DNA of 64,000 nt from Aporrectodea caliginosa (Eukaryota > Annelida > Clitellata > Crassiclitellata > Lumbricidae), in assembly GCA_020284085.1 (NCBI GenBank), contig JACEVL010000148.1, positions 68,501-132,500 of the forward strand, given 5' to 3'. Below the pieces are notes generated by a model that saw only the letters and a list, made by a program, of their open reading frames with translations, was not told the DNA's origin and did not search any database. Below, piece after piece: positions 22,111-34,140 of this stretch (position 1 is the stretch's first letter; each line of letters begins with the position of its first letter). The position numbers and the translations under genes were made by a program.

Positions 22111-23045
22111 TACAATCTAAGGCTGTCCAGACTTTTGTTTGCAAGACATAAAACTTCAAGACCAAGACCAAAACAAAGACAGTTGAATACGAAGGCCGAG
22201 ACCAAGACTAAGACAGTGGGTACCAAGACAGAGACCAAGACACGAGGTTCAAGACAGTTCAAGTCAGTGTTAACCGCATATTTTCGAAAGTGTTGGAATT
22301 GCAAATTGGACTCCAATCCCGAAAACAATTTTCTCTCAACTTTTTAAGACTACCAGGGACAAGTCAGCCGATCTCCTGAATAGTATAAAGATTCAAGAAA
22401 TTAAATACTTCAGGCATTTTTGAAATCTTCTAAAAGATTTTAAAATTGAAACCAACAAATTATAAATTATAATGACATAACTCACCTGAAGAAACTAGAT
22501 GTTGTTCCAATCGTTTCGTTTACACCAGCGGAATACGGCAAAGCCATTTCTTTTGTTTGTCCATGACTCAAATTGCATGAAAACAAACTTGACCATTTGA
22601 GGTTTTTATGATTTTTGTACAAATACAAAATCGAAATAAATTACAAAATGCTCTTCAATATATGTTGCGTTTCGATTTCTCGATTAGGCCTATTTATCTA
22701 AAAGCAAGGATCAACCGATGACTTTTGAAAAGGTAGAACCGCACATCCATTTGTTGTCACACGTTAACCAGACAGATCGGTTTTCGAAACTTCCTATGTG
22801 TTTAGCACTCACGAGTTACGAGTTATCAGATCGGCATAGGGCAGTTTTATAGCGCCAGAATTAAAGACAGTTGGCGCGATGTTGATGGAAACCGTATCCT
22901 CAAAAGAAGAAGACCTTCGCTTCAAGACAGTTTCCAAGAAGTCAAGAAATTACCGCGAAACCAAGACTGAGACCGAGACATCAAAACACCTGTCTCGAGA
23001 CGTTTCGAGTCTCACAAGACTGAGTTTCGAGACAATACAGCTCTG
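22111..23045. repeat. AAGACCAAGACC-rich element, possibly a MITE
   Basis: Two purine-rich blocks (22140-22270 and 22915-23040) repeat GACCAAGAC and GAGACCGAGAC motifs, in opposite halves of a ~930-bp segment. Outer ends AGGCTGTCC and AGAGCTGT are only loosely inverted. Termini and target duplication are not resolved. Confidence 0.35.
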
Positions 23046-23199
23046 GGTTGTACAAATCATTGGTTAGGCTACAGTTAGAATCCTGCATCCAAGAATGCCA
23101 TACATATCTGAAACATGATACAAACAACTGAAGAAACTGCAAAGAAGACCTAAAAAATTATACTTTGGGACACACTCATACGAAGATTTGAACTACGAA

Positions 23200-23690
23200 G
23201 AAAGGTTTAAGGGCATGTTTGTAGAGGGGAGCAAAGTATTAAATTGTTGGCACGGGGACTAACTAATCCTGCCGAAAGCAACCGATGGCGTCACCCTCGT
23301 CGCTCGCTCCAGGCCTCCAACGATTATGGGTCTGGCGCGGATCCCAAAAGCCGCCAGCGGTTTTGGAAGCATTTGGCAGGATATGGGACCTGTTGTTAGC
23401 ATTCTGGGATCCCGTTTTCAGCTATATCTGAGCGTTTATTTCAAAACAAAGCTGCTAAAATTTCAAAGTTTTTATACATTTAAACTTCTTCAGGTTATCT
23501 TGACAAGTTTGATAAAAATTCAAATGCAAAAAAATCACCGCTATTCATTGCTAAAAACTAAGATGTTAATTAAATTTTTATGACTGAAGTCTAATTCTTA
23601 TTCTTGAAAGAATAATAATTAAATATCCGCAAATTCATGGAAGCAGATGCTCCCCTTGCTCCCCCTGCGGACGCCCATGGGTGTGGACTA
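23200..23690. mobile_element. possible DNA-transposon remnant (right end CTGCGGACGCCCATG)
   Basis: The right end, GCTCCCCTTGCTCCCCCTGC followed by GGACGCCCATG, resembles the right end of the element at 27414-27716 (CTCTTGCCCC...CGGGCGCCCATG). The left end is not found. Low certainty. Confidence 0.3.
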
Positions 23691-24854
23691 ACAGCGTGAG
23701 AGACGAGGAGCAGAGGATACCTAACTGAAGCCTATATTATCAATAGAAGGGAGCCAGTACAGTGGGAGATGTTCTTTGAATTAGCACCAAAGCAAGGCGC
23801 CTCGAAGACATGGACCTAAATTTTATATATATTATTTAAGAAACCGAAAGAAACATTAGGCAGAAACTCTTCACTTCAAGAGTTATAGACTCCAGTGGAA
23901 TGGTTTGGATAGTAGTGGACACTATCACACCTTGTGAGGCAGTTCGGAGGAATGAGTTATTAAGCTTGCAGCCTGCAGGTTAAATTGCAGTGACTCTAAA
24001 GCAGATTACATGTCTTCTGAACCGCTTCAACCCTTTTATTGTTGTAACAATAACTTTAGGCCTGTTTGCTAGTAGTTCTAAAGTGCAACAAACGTTCATA
24101 CTGATGTCTGTTTCGCTGTTCTTGGATTCTTAGCGGTTCTGCTGACGCTTTTTTTCGATTTATGACTTCGCTAATCGTATCAACCAGTGCACTGATTAAT
24201 GATAAGAGCGATGCGATGATATCGTTTGGTGACTTCCACTAATTAGATCTTTGTTGTCGTTGCCTCAAGAGTCGGCAGTTTATCTTCTTACCTGTCATTC
24301 GTAAGTAGGTCAGTGTGTCTTCTGACTTTGACGTCAGTGTCTAATGTGATCGGTTGACGCATAAACAACGCGGAGTGTGCAAAAAGACGGCAGTCCGACT
24401 GCTTTTTATGGGAGAGAAGGATTTTTGGTCAATCATCCTTTCGACCAGCTTTGACAGTGGACTACGCAATGGAAATGTTACTGCAGGCTCAGCGTATGGA
24501 TGTCGAATCAGTGATGACAAGTCTCCAACGCCTTATGCGACAGCAGGCGCGCATCATACGTTTTTTTCTTCGTACAGGCGTGTGTTCTACGATGACGAAG
24601 TGTAGGAAGCAGGTACTGATGATGAATATTGAAACGGGCGCCGTAATTGAATCTGATTTCCCTCTGTCAGGCGACGCACATTTGTCTAATTATGAGACCA
24701 GCTGTGGTTCGCCGTGTGTCGAAAATCGAATAACTAGAATGTCCGGCCAACAGTGGCGACACATTGCGCATGCGCCATCGAGCTCTCTGAAATATTAATG
24801 ATCTTTGTAGGGAGGGATCGGCGCCGGCGCTAGTTATACTTAGTCACTTTGCCA
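23691..24854. other. intron sequence, nothing recognised
   Basis: Includes an open frame 24451-24798 (115 codons) with no known motif and no convincing splice frame into the BK beta exons. Treated as non-coding. Confidence 0.5.
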
Positions 24855-24870
24855 GTGTGTGTGTGTGTGT

Positions 24871-24943
<73 letters not shown>
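24855..24943. repeat. (TG)n microsatellite
   Basis: About 44 GT units with one GA interruption near 24875. Confidence 0.98.
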
Positions 24944-24947
<4 letters not shown>

Positions 24948-25214
24948 TCTATGGGTGAAGAGGCAAACTACCAACTAAAACATAGACGAAACTGCACAAT
25001 GAAATTGCCAGACAGAGGCAGACAGAGAGAGGCATACTGTGATGATGATGTTTCCTTTAGCCAAACGGAAGGGGCAGAACTGCTCAGAACTGAAGCAGTA
25101 CCAGTAGTCGGCGATCCAATTTACTTTTACAAAGAAAGATGGGTTTAAAGATCAAGCGCTACAAGAAAAATGTCGGAATTTATGGAAATCATAAACGCGA
25201 CCACACACTCGGAG

Positions 25215-25288
25215 CGGAATCATTTTAATTTCCTGTGGCGGAATCATTTTAATTTCCTGTGGCGGAATCATTTTAATGATTCCTGTGG
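25215..25288. repeat. 24-bp tandem repeat x 3
   Basis: CGGAATCATTTTAATTTCCT+GTGG twice identical, then once with a short GAT insertion. Confidence 0.95.
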
Positions 25289-26270
25289 TCCTTTAAAAAA
25301 AGTAAATGGTGGCTAAATAGCAGCTGCTTCATGAAAATAGGCCAAACTGGCGCAATTAGGCATGATACATTTGTCAGTTTCTGATTCGTCATCGCTGAGT
25401 TAGGTCACACACAGAACTAAGAACCACAGGACCTGGAAAGGCGTTATTCAGTCCTCGGTCTATGGATAGAAAGTTTTAGCTACTTGCAACATGTCACTTG
25501 CAATGTTTTTCTTTGAATTATCACTGTCTTGCTGCGCGGTAGTACTATGTGAATAGCCGTGTTTAATGAGTGGGCCACAAAATAGTAGGCCTATAGAAGG
25601 TGACATTTCTGACCCTCTGTAAATCCTAAACTCGAGAACTGATTGAGTTGATGTTTGATGTGGCTATAATTAAGTCGGTATAGGCCTATATGTCTATGAA
25701 AATCATTGAAACGATCAAATTACCGCTCGTTCTTTCACACTGACAGAGTTTATGATTTTTAGTTTAGATGACATTTCTCGGAATCATCTACAACCCAGAA
25801 GACCCCAAGTGAAGCGATTTGTCTAATGTCAGGCCGCTTCTTTTACAGGCATGCCTGTTGACCTTTGAACTTTCAAAAACGCTAAATAATTCGTCTTTAA
25901 TGTAAAAGATATAACCTGTATAAAAAGAAACGTTAAAAAAAGTGGAAACAATATGTCTTTACGGCAAAAGTTATACAACTGCATTATTCTCGTTTCGTCT
26001 ACAGTTTCGAATCAATTCTCATAACGTGGAGTGAACGATACAAAAGCGAAGGCACAACTGGAATACTGTGAGCGTAATTCTTCCACTTGATGTGTCAACA
26101 TATTTGCACGCTGGTATCGGAAGTATCCACGGCGCCGCGCCGTTAAGTGATCAGTTTATTGATTTTGCCTGTCTGGCTGTACCTGGCAGTAGGTCTAGTA
26201 TCGCTACTAGCTGTCTACAGTACTATATTGCTCCAGGGCTCTATATATACCGTGAGAATCGCCGTTGGCT
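25289..26270. other. intron sequence, nothing recognised
   Basis: AT-rich, no repeat or exon identified. Confidence 0.5.
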
Positions 26271-26400
26271 GGTTAGATGCTGTTTGACGACGCTATTATC
26301 ATAACAAAGCTGATTACCGTCGCCCTCCCCTTCATCCAGGTTTGCGACTGGCACTACCAGAGTACGATCACTGCCGATCAGTGGCGGAGTTGCCGTGAGT
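26271..26400 (+). repeat. dispersed repeat, TTTGACGACGC family (copy A)
   Basis: GGTTAGATGCTGTTTGACGA...CATAACAAA..TGATTACCGTCGCCCTCC...TCCAGG...CACTACCAGAGTA aligns with 48691-48815 and more loosely with 34051-34140. Type (SINE body or other) unknown. Confidence 0.6.
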
Positions 26401-27276
26401 ACTTCTGAATTATAACTGTGTTCTGCGAGAGACGCTATATGATGATTCACAGCTAGACAATAATATTACATCAGGCAGCACAGCAATGCACAGTAAACTA
26501 GATAGAGTCACCAATGACAAATCTGTGCAAAACACGTGAAGCCAACCAACCAGTCAACAGTTGACTGATGATGGCATGGATGTTCATTACTAATAATAAT
26601 GTAAGCGTTTCCTCACTAATCATGATTATTTTTCCTTCATCGAGGATCCACAGAACCCACAGTCTAATCAAATTTCGCCCACTCCAATCTAACACTTAAT
26701 TAGATATAAAGGCGCCTGTGTGGCCACTCACGTCGTGATTGATAATCGCGGCAAATGAGAATCGATCAGGATGATTTTTTATCAATTTATGCATAACGTT
26801 TACTTTTATTATTTGTAGTTTTTTCGACGATATTTCGAGTTGTGAATCGATCGGGCTACGAACCACAGACTCGCCCGATCTGTAGCATAGCTCTATCTCG
26901 ATAAAACACACCCAGTCTTCGATTTTAGTTTTATTTAAATAAAAAAATTCAATCGCTTCTACAAACACCGCAAAATATTGCTTTCAGCAGCAATGATCAT
27001 CGACATTTTGTAAGTCAATCGACCATAAACGACACGACAGTTTATCTCTAGAACACATCCTCCGTCTCAATGCATTTGCAATCGATTCATGGATTTAATA
27101 CAGACCCGACATCCGTAACTTGATTGGCAAGCCTGTCAGCACTGAATGGCAGTATTATAGTCAACCCGTCTAGAAATGAAGCTATGGACCACCACAGTCG
27201 TAGTAACATGCTATCAGACGCCAAGTTTCAGATGAAAATAACAAGAGCGAATGCGCTTAGGTCGAGAAAGTATGAG
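26401..27276. other. intron sequence, nothing recognised
   Basis: No feature beyond short AT-rich runs. Confidence 0.5.
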
Positions 27277-27321
27277 TATATATACATATATATATTTATA
27301 TATATATACAATATATATATA
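27277..27321. repeat. (TA)n-rich run
   Basis: Imperfect TA dinucleotide repeat. Confidence 0.9.
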
Positions 27322-27413
27322 GGCTACTGTCGAATATTAGATGCAAACACCGAACACTGGTAGAGGAGGAGGAGGTAAAGAATGTCCAATAACGAAAATT
27401 GTCGACCTTGTCG

Positions 27414-27716
27414 CATGGGCGCCCGCAGATATTTTTGCAGGAGGGGCAAAACACAAAATGGTCATTGGTCAAGGTTAAATTTTTAGCAATAGCTTGCAAA
27501 ATGCAAACTGAAAATTAAGAACATGGGTAGTTTTCATAGAGGTTTTTTAAATGTGCAATTTGACAGATCCAAATAAAATTTGTTTGGATATTGTTTTAAA
27601 TTAGTGCTTCAGTGCGAAGAAATTTGCAAAACACCAAAAAGTAGCAGTTAAGAAATAGGTATCAATTTTCTAGGGGGGCAAGTGGCCCCTCTTGCCCCTA
27701 TGTGCGGGCGCCCATG
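27414..27716. mobile_element. DNA transposon (hAT-type, non-autonomous), CATGGGCGCCCGCA ends
   Basis: Inverted ends CATGGGCGCCCGCA at 27414 and, reading in from 27716, CATGGGCGCCCGCA, exact over 14 bases. Sub-terminal GGGGCAA-rich motifs are also mirrored. Flanks CCTTGTCG and CCTTGCTG agree in 6 of 8 bases, consistent with an aged 8-bp target duplication. No coding capacity. Confidence 0.7.
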
Positions 27717-27849
27717 CCTTGCTGTTTGCCAATCAACGTTTTTCAGATGTATGAACGTATTTTTTACTACCTTGTCATCTGTGGTGGGCGGAACTTTGGA
27801 CAGATGCATAAGAAATTATGCTAACTTTCGTCATTGATTGACTGCAGCG

Positions 27850-27888
<39 letters not shown>

Positions 27889-27890
27889 AT
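27850..27890. repeat. (TA)n run
   Basis: About 20 TA units with one TT interruption. Confidence 0.95.
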
Positions 27891-28439
27891 GCCTGATAAT
27901 GAGTAAGGTATATTTGTGTGCAGTGTATATGATGGAACTAGTCTGAACTGATTTGAAAATGCTCACGTTGCAATTTGATGAAGTGAGCAGTTTAAAAAAG
28001 TGCTGTTGTAGCAACTGTGTGCAAGAAATAAGACCTTCCGAACGGTTTATGTTAATTAATTTCAAAGTGATGTGTGCTGGCTGAACTCCATAGAAAATAT
28101 TAAAGACTAATTTGAAGAGAAATTATCGAAGTCTGTGAATTTAAATAAAAGCCACGTACTACCACAGTGAAGACGTTTACAAGTAGATCTATTGCAAAAT
28201 ACAGTACAGTAATAGGTAACAGATCATGTCAAGAGAGAACATATATATATGCAAAGGACATTGGAATCGCATATTATAGCATGCATCCAAGCTCGCAAGA
28301 ACCAACGGCCTCTATCTTCATGTCTTCAAGAAACATTAACACAAGATGGCACGTTTTATTACCATAAATTATGCATTACTTTCTGCTGCTTTCAGTTGGC
28401 CAGTGCTTCTAATGGCAGAACAACGGAATGTTTGATGCC

Positions 28440-29520
28440 ATGATTATGCAGTAACCTGAATATGACTTTTATACTGCGTCGTGAGATGATTGATGATCTG
28501 CTGCCGTGCATTGTCTCCATCTGCGATGCTTCTCTGGGTGAGGCCAGCCAGAAGCGTGCCATTTTCAGGCCTGCCCTCAAGAAACCGGGGTTTGATCTAA
28601 ACCAAACATCTAGTTACAGACCCATCTGAAACCTAACCTTCATGTCAAAGCTGATTGAGAGAGTGGATGCTGTCCAGCTGTTATATCGAGGAAAAATGGT
28701 CTGATGCCCAAACATCATTCTGGCTTTCGCAGGGTCCATTCCGGGACACTCCTGATCCGATTTCTATCAGACTATGGATTCGGGCAAGGTGGAACTAATA
28801 TGGCTCTACTCGACGTTAGTGCTGCCTTCGATTCGGTGGACCATCGGATACAACTCATAAGGCTTGCGGTGACGTTCGGGACATCAGGGCATGCGTTGGC
28901 TTGGTTCTACTCCTATCTTGATGGTCGGACCATAAGGGTTGAGATTGGGGACGACGGTTCGGTCAGAGAGCCAGTCGTATGTGGTGTTCCTCAGGGCTCC
29001 GTCGTCCTGGGAACACTGCTTTTGATTCTCTACACAGCTGACCTCTATGGTGTTGAGGCGTCACTGGGCCCTACATCTCATCAATTTGCCGATGACCTCC
29101 AGCTCCATCTGTCTTGTCGACTTGAGGACTCGGTGGTGTCTGCGTGTTGCAAATGCATCGTGCGCTTGTGAGGGTGCATGACTGGATGTCCATTGTCCAC
29201 CAATCTTCTTAGACTCAAACCGACCAAGACACAGTTTGTTTTGTTCGGTACGACACGTGCACGTTGTAGGATAGATCAAACTGCCCTTACATCGGCATCC
29301 CTTTGTGGTAAGTCTTTTGGATGGTAAGGGACCGTGGGTGCTTCTTGGTGGTCTTACGAAGGTCGATCATGTGTCACACATCTCCAAGACTGGTTACTAT
29401 GAGCTCAGACAGATCGGGGTGATACGGAGGACGCTGTCACTGAGCGCTGCGACTGTGCTGGTTCCCTCTTTCGTTCTCACACGTCTTGACCACTATATAG
29501 GGGTCCTCCTGTATAAATAT
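28440..29520 (+). pseudogene. degraded LINE reverse transcriptase
   Basis: Frames give, in order: AIFRPALKKPG...SSYRPI with an internal stop, then HSGFRRVHSGT, LLDVSAAFDSVDH, CGVPQGSVVLGTLL (one extra Val against GSVLGPLL), and FADD replacing YADD (residues 128-131 of the frame at 28704). Frame breaks follow at about 29170, with later C-terminal pieces to 29520. Same CR1/L2-like class as the copy at 16.6-18.1 kb but clearly a different, older family. It is in the same orientation as the host gene's intron. Confidence 0.88.
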
Positions 29521-30049
29521 AAATATTGTGTTACCAGTACAGGTTTTGGCGACTGCTCCGATATCTAACCTGCTAGTATTAATTCCAATCATCAGCCTAC
29601 GTAAAGTTTTATGCTGTTAGTTCAGAACTATTTATATAACTGTATTATGTTTTAGACTTTTAAAGGTGCTAATAATATTGCATCGGTGTTTTCCTACTTG
29701 CATTGTGCTACTTTTTTACTATTGTATGCATCGTTGTTGTAATGTGTGGACTTTTGTTTCCCGCTAACAGATTACATAGTCACTAACTTACATATAAGCA
29801 CACTATTCGAGTTTGTCACTAGCTCTAGCGAGCTTGCTCAAAATGATATTCAGACGCTGGTATAGTATATAGTGGACATCGACAGTAGACATAGACTCTG
29901 ATCACGTGGGTAGTCAGCAGAAGCATGGCGCAGTCTTTGTGTGCTTTATTTTCGTTAGTTTCAGCCTCTCCTCTTGCATAATAACCTGAACCTTTAACAT
30001 GGATCTGTATTCAGACTGTGTGCGTCCATTCTCTATCCATTAACTCTTC
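29521..30049. other. intron sequence, nothing recognised
   Basis: No feature seen. Confidence 0.5.
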
Positions 30050-30351
30050 TTCGTGGCCTTAGAGTTGCCTGTTGTCTTAATGTCTTTACCTTTTGTTTCA
30101 AATACCTGTCTCTTCGCCTGCCCGTCCTATTGGTTTCATCCCAGTGTCTCTGCCTCTATCAACTTCTGCAACCGCTCCTTAATCAACGGCGCACCAGCCA
30201 CTTGGAACAAACTCCAGAAAGATCTCCGCTACTCCACTCATCCCTCTCGCCGGTGAATTTCAGCAGTCCCCCGCTTGCTCTCTGTCTGTCTGTCTCTGTA
30301 TGTCTGTCTATGTCTGTATGTCCATTGTACACCAATCTGTCTGTCTGTCTG

Positions 30352-30394
<43 letters not shown>

Positions 30395-30560
30395 GTCTCC
30401 TGAAACATTCTTCTCAAGACTCAAAACCGAACTCTTCAAGCTATCCATTCGTGGTTCTGCTCCTGCACCACCCTATAACTACCGTCGCCAAAGATTTTCA
30501 CCATAGCACCACGCTGGCTTCAGAGCTTGACCGTTCGGATTGTGATCTGGCACCGAAACT
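30050..30560 (+). pseudogene. LINE ORF2 C-terminal fragment split by a (TCTG)n run
   Basis: INFCNRSLINGAPATWNKLQ (C-terminal ORF2-like APxxWNxL motif) precedes the microsatellite, and FFSRLKTELF, the usual following motif, lies after it. The expansion therefore sits inside the old ORF. Confidence 0.65.
30281..30399. repeat. (TCTG)n microsatellite
   Basis: Two TCTG/TGTC blocks separated by about 30 bases (TATGTCCATTGTACACCA). Confidence 0.95.
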
Positions 30561-30830
30561 GACCAAGAAACGACTTGATTTAATATAACGCTGGTGAATA
30601 AGATGGTCTCCGTAACGAGGCTTTTGTGTGGCTCAGAGAAATTTCGGAGATTTGTATGCACAGTTGTCTGTGCTTGCCTTCTGAATATTACTAATCACGA
30701 TACAATAATTTTTATTCTCAAAAGGTTTTTTAAGTTCTACTTCGAGTAAAACACAGCAATAAATAAACAATTTAGCCTAATTAATATTAATAAAATAAAT
30801 AAACTTGTGCGATTTGCTGTCTCATTGCAG

Positions 30831-31133
30831 TGTACGCTGCACGAATGTGCAGACGAGGAATGGAACATAAAGGAATCGAAGCGATTTCAGAGTCGCTGGG
30901 GTCATTTGGGCAACAGCTACCAGTGCTACTTCGATATCCAGAACTACAACCGAACAGGGGGAAGCGTTATTCTGGAGAGGACGACGGGCACCCAGGCCTT
31001 GCACGCCGTCGTCTGGCCGCTGCTCTGCCTACTCGTCGGACTGACCATGTGGCTGGGACTCTGCCTTGACTGTTGCACCATCGAACTCAGACAGTATCCG
31101 GAACTACCGGCTGTCGATCGGACTTCCGTCTAA
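30831..31133 (+). CDS. BK-channel beta subunit-like (KCNMB family), exon 2 and stop
   Basis: Encodes residues 127-226 after acceptor ctcattgcag, phase 0, matching exon 1. It starts CTLHECADEEW (two loop cysteines) and continues through SYQCYFDIQNYNRTG (another cysteine and glycosylation site NRT) and SVILERTTG. Membrane helix 2 at about 183-207 reads LHAVVWPLLCLLVGLTMWLG, and a short cytoplasmic tail ends at TAA (31131-31133). The CYFD...VIL...H..WP pattern and the second helix at the C-terminus are those of KCNMB proteins. A hAT element begins three bases after the stop, and its target duplication includes the stop codon. Other KCNMB genes may have extra small exons; none was needed here. 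Confidence 0.85.
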   Translation, partial: CTLHECADEEWNIKESKRFQSRWGHLGNSYQCYFDIQNYNRTGGSVILERTTGTQALHAVVWPLLCLLVGLTMWLGLCLDCCTIELRQYPELPAVDRTSV

Positions 31134-31135
31134 AA

Positions 31136-31348
31136 CAGCGGTTTTCAAACGGTGGTGCACCAAGCGCTTCTTTTTCTTTAAATTTTCTGTGTTTAACGTT
31201 ATGCCCATCTTTCTTAGCTATACTATGATTTTTTAATGTTGAAACGTGACAGCCTCGTCATTTATTTTTTCGCGCTCGCCTGTTGTTTTTGATCGGCCCT
31301 TTGCTGGTCGTACGCCAACATTCGATTTTTTAAGTTTGAAAACCGCTA
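31136..31348. mobile_element. hAT non-autonomous element at the BK beta stop codon
   Basis: Inverted ends CAGCGGTTTTCAAAC and, from the right, TAGCGGTTTTCAAAC (14 of 15). An exact 8-bp target duplication, GTCTAAAA, is at 31128-31135 and 31349-31356. The left copy contains the TAA stop codon of the BK beta gene. The element therefore forms the first 213 bases after the stop region, presumably 3' UTR. No transposase. Confidence 0.9.
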
Positions 31349-31356
31349 GTCTAAAA

Positions 31357-32239
31357 TACTCTCCACCCGGATGTTCTAGCTGAGGATTACGTGCTGACCG
31401 AGTGACCTCTAGGGACTTCCTTTCAAATGCTTCGACTGATCGTAACGAAATTACTGGGCATTTATTTTTTATTTATCTTCCTACTTCCTTTTCCAAATTA
31501 ATTTATTTCGAAATTACGCTACTCCAATTTCCTTAGTCCCAACGTTACACCGAGATCAACGACTCTGAAACTAGCAGAAGTGCAAAATTAGTAAGTTTTA
31601 ATCGAACTCGATTTCCAGTTCTATGAGTTGCAGTTGTTAATGCTATGAAAGCTCAATGTTCGTGGGTTATGCAATTTTCTCGACTAGGCGTTTATGGATT
31701 TTTGACTGAGATGACGCAACATTTCTACCGACAGCAGAATTTTAGTTTTACGAGATGCATTCATATTTGTTTCATGATCAAAGAAAGTATTAGATTTCCA
31801 TTGTAACGACAGTTCTGCTGCACGGAGAAGGAGCAAATTATATGTAATCGGAGATGTGACCTACATGTTACATATATATATGCAAATATGCAAGAATCGC
31901 AGAAATAAAGTGCTGGAAGTGATGTCGTTGATATTTAACCTGAACAACTCCGTGGAAATTTCAGTGCAGTATTTTTGAGTCAATAGTTACCGGTATCGAT
32001 GGTTTTCTCCCTCAAAAATTCGTAATCAGCAGTCTGTTTAATGATGTCATGAAAATGCAATGTATGCATATAATATATGTACCTCAATATTAATTTTGTA
32101 TAGCACCTAACAGAAACCCTTCTAAGGAACTAGAACTTGACTATCTAGAATAAACAAATATGTTTTTACTTTGAGCCAAGTTGACAAGTTTTCACTTTAC
32201 AACAGAAATAATTGTAATTAGTAACTTCTGTTGAGCCCT
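31357..32239. other. probable 3' UTR and downstream flank of the BK beta gene
   Basis: No exon or repeat family recognised. AATAAA at 31903-31908 is a candidate poly(A) signal. Confidence 0.4.
31903..31908 (+). terminator. candidate poly(A) signal of the BK beta gene
   Basis: AATAAA 770 bases after the stop codon, beyond the hAT insertion. Weak on its own. Confidence 0.3.
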
Positions 32240-33605
32240 TGTCTTATGCTCAAGGCATCAACCGATGGTCCGCCAAAACAAGCCGTAAACAGGTCAATAT
32301 CCAGAAGATCAGTCCGTAAGACAGAGCCTTTGGTGAATAAGGAATTTTAAAGAGGCAAGTTTTTAAGTTGAGAACCAAATGACACAAGAGACTGTGCAGA
32401 GTGCATAGAGAGTTCCAAAAAGTAGGTCGAGCAACCGACACGCTCGTTCATCAAGAACAGTTCTTGATTTATAACGGGTGAGAATTGCCGGGGTGTTTGG
32501 GGGTTCAACCCACCCCCTAGTCTTTCTAGGATCCCATAGTAAAGTCTACATTTCACACCCAAACTGCACATAAATCAACGTCCAACCCCCAGTTATTTTT
32601 TTACAATTCCCATACTGGATTAATATATGACCAGATTACCTCGTCGAATAATGATAAAGTCTGGGGAACAAGAACTAATTTTAAGTATTGTGGCTGGCCA
32701 GTGGCCATAGTTCAAAGTTGTATAAACTATGAGCCCCAGTTTAATACTAATTCTTTGCTGAACATGAAGCCAACACAAAGGTTTAAACACAAGGGTTTCA
32801 TATTTGAATGTATTAGTTATGGTTCTGCCCAACGAGTTCTTAACTCTGCAGCTTCAGCATGTTTCACATTGATACCAGTAAGATACGAGTTACAGTAATC
32901 TAGCCTTATCTAGGTGACTGAAAACCAAGGCATTTGTCCGAGATATCCTTACAGACATGTCTATATAACTCCTAATTCTGCGTATGTCACGAATAAATAT
33001 AATATTATAAGATGACTTACAAATACTGTTTACATTACATGGCCAGTGAGAGACATGGTTGAATTAAAAACAACGCCTAATTAAGTTGCGAGCAGCGTCT
33101 GCCAGCTCTACAATTGAGTAATCCAATTTTCAAAGGCTTAAGTCGATCACATTTTTTAAGTTGCTGTGCTAGTGTCCAGTAGCAGAAATTCAATCTTCGA
33201 TACTGTCACCTGAGTTAAGGAGGAGTTTTTGGTCGCCATCCAAGACTGTTAGGCCTACCGCATCAAAGACTGCAAACAACATCCACAGAGATGAGTCACA
33301 AATGAAAAGTAGATTTGAGTAGTATCATCAGCATAGAAATGATATCCCAGGGAATGATTATCCAGCAATGTTCCTAGTGGTGCGGTCTATCATGTAAACA
33401 AAAGAGGACCAAGTACAGAGCCCAAAGGAACGCAGCATGCAAACAAAGCACTAGGCGAATTATGACTGTTAAATACACTGAGTTGGTGGACTACAATAAG
33501 CACTAAACCAATATAGTGTATAGGACCAGAGATCCCAAGCCAGTACTTGAGACGATGAAGAGGAAGATAATTATCCACAGTATCAACAGCAGCAGACAAG
33601 GGAGG
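32240..33605 (-). pseudogene. degraded LINE reverse transcriptase and C-terminus
   Basis: On the minus strand the order is correct for one LINE copy: SAAVDTVDN...GISGPIHYIGL...VPLGSVLGPLLFT (33599-33390), FYADDTT (about 33340), and RPTFWNSLCTL...NLKTCLFKIP (32430-32330). Many stops and frame breaks. An older copy than that at 16.6-18.1 kb. Confidence 0.8.
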
Positions 33606-33619
33606 AAGAACAAGTGCTG

Positions 33620-33646
33620 TAAGTAAGTAAGTAAGTAAGTAAGTAG
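33620..33646. repeat. (AAGT)n microsatellite
   Basis: Six AAGT units next to the 5' end of the LINE remnant. Confidence 0.9.
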
Positions 33647-34050
33647 TTTATTCATCACCAAATAAAGCGAAATCACAATACATAAATTGTACAAGCTGAG
33701 TGGTGGGCTACCGGTGAAGTCTCATAGGATTCATCTCGCCGGTCACCGTACCTCTGTCCTATCGCTGCCCATTGAACAATTATTGCTGTCATTATGAACA
33801 CAAGAAATGCGGATTCTGTTGAATGAGACGTACGGTATGCAGACTGATTATTGAGTTTGATGATGGGTGAACTTGCAAGCGATTCTCATTATATCTGTGT
33901 TCGCAAGGGCGCGCAGGTAGAGCTAAAATCTCGAAACAAATATCTGCACTGATGAATTTGCCTCCGACCACATGAGTGACAGTCCAACAGGGAAACCATG
34001 CACTAGATCACCGCACACCGAAAAGAACGCACTAATTGTCTGGTTGTTTC

Positions 34051-34140
34051 TGCTTAACGACTCGATATGTCATAACGAAAATGATTGGCATTGCCTTTGT
34101 CCTTTATCCAGGCTTGGACTTGTTAGTCTGAGACTCTGAG
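34051..34140 (+). repeat. dispersed repeat, TTAACGAC family (copy C)
   Basis: GCTTAACGAC...TGTCATAACGAAAATGATTG...CCTTTGTCC..TATCCAGGCTTG aligns loosely with copies at 26.3 and 48.7 kb. Confidence 0.45.

Larger units (their letters stand above)
19680..30830 (+). other. 11.15 kb intron of the BK beta-like gene
   Basis: Bounded by GTAACA and TTGCAG, phase 0. It holds the 25-bp array, nested hAT/LINE, several LINE fragments, a TG microsatellite and a hAT element listed separately. Confidence 0.75.

Noticed and set aside
24451..24798. 115-codon plus frame inside the BK beta intron as an extra exon
   Set aside because: No KCNMB similarity, and exons 1 and 2 already join in phase with the expected loop sequence.
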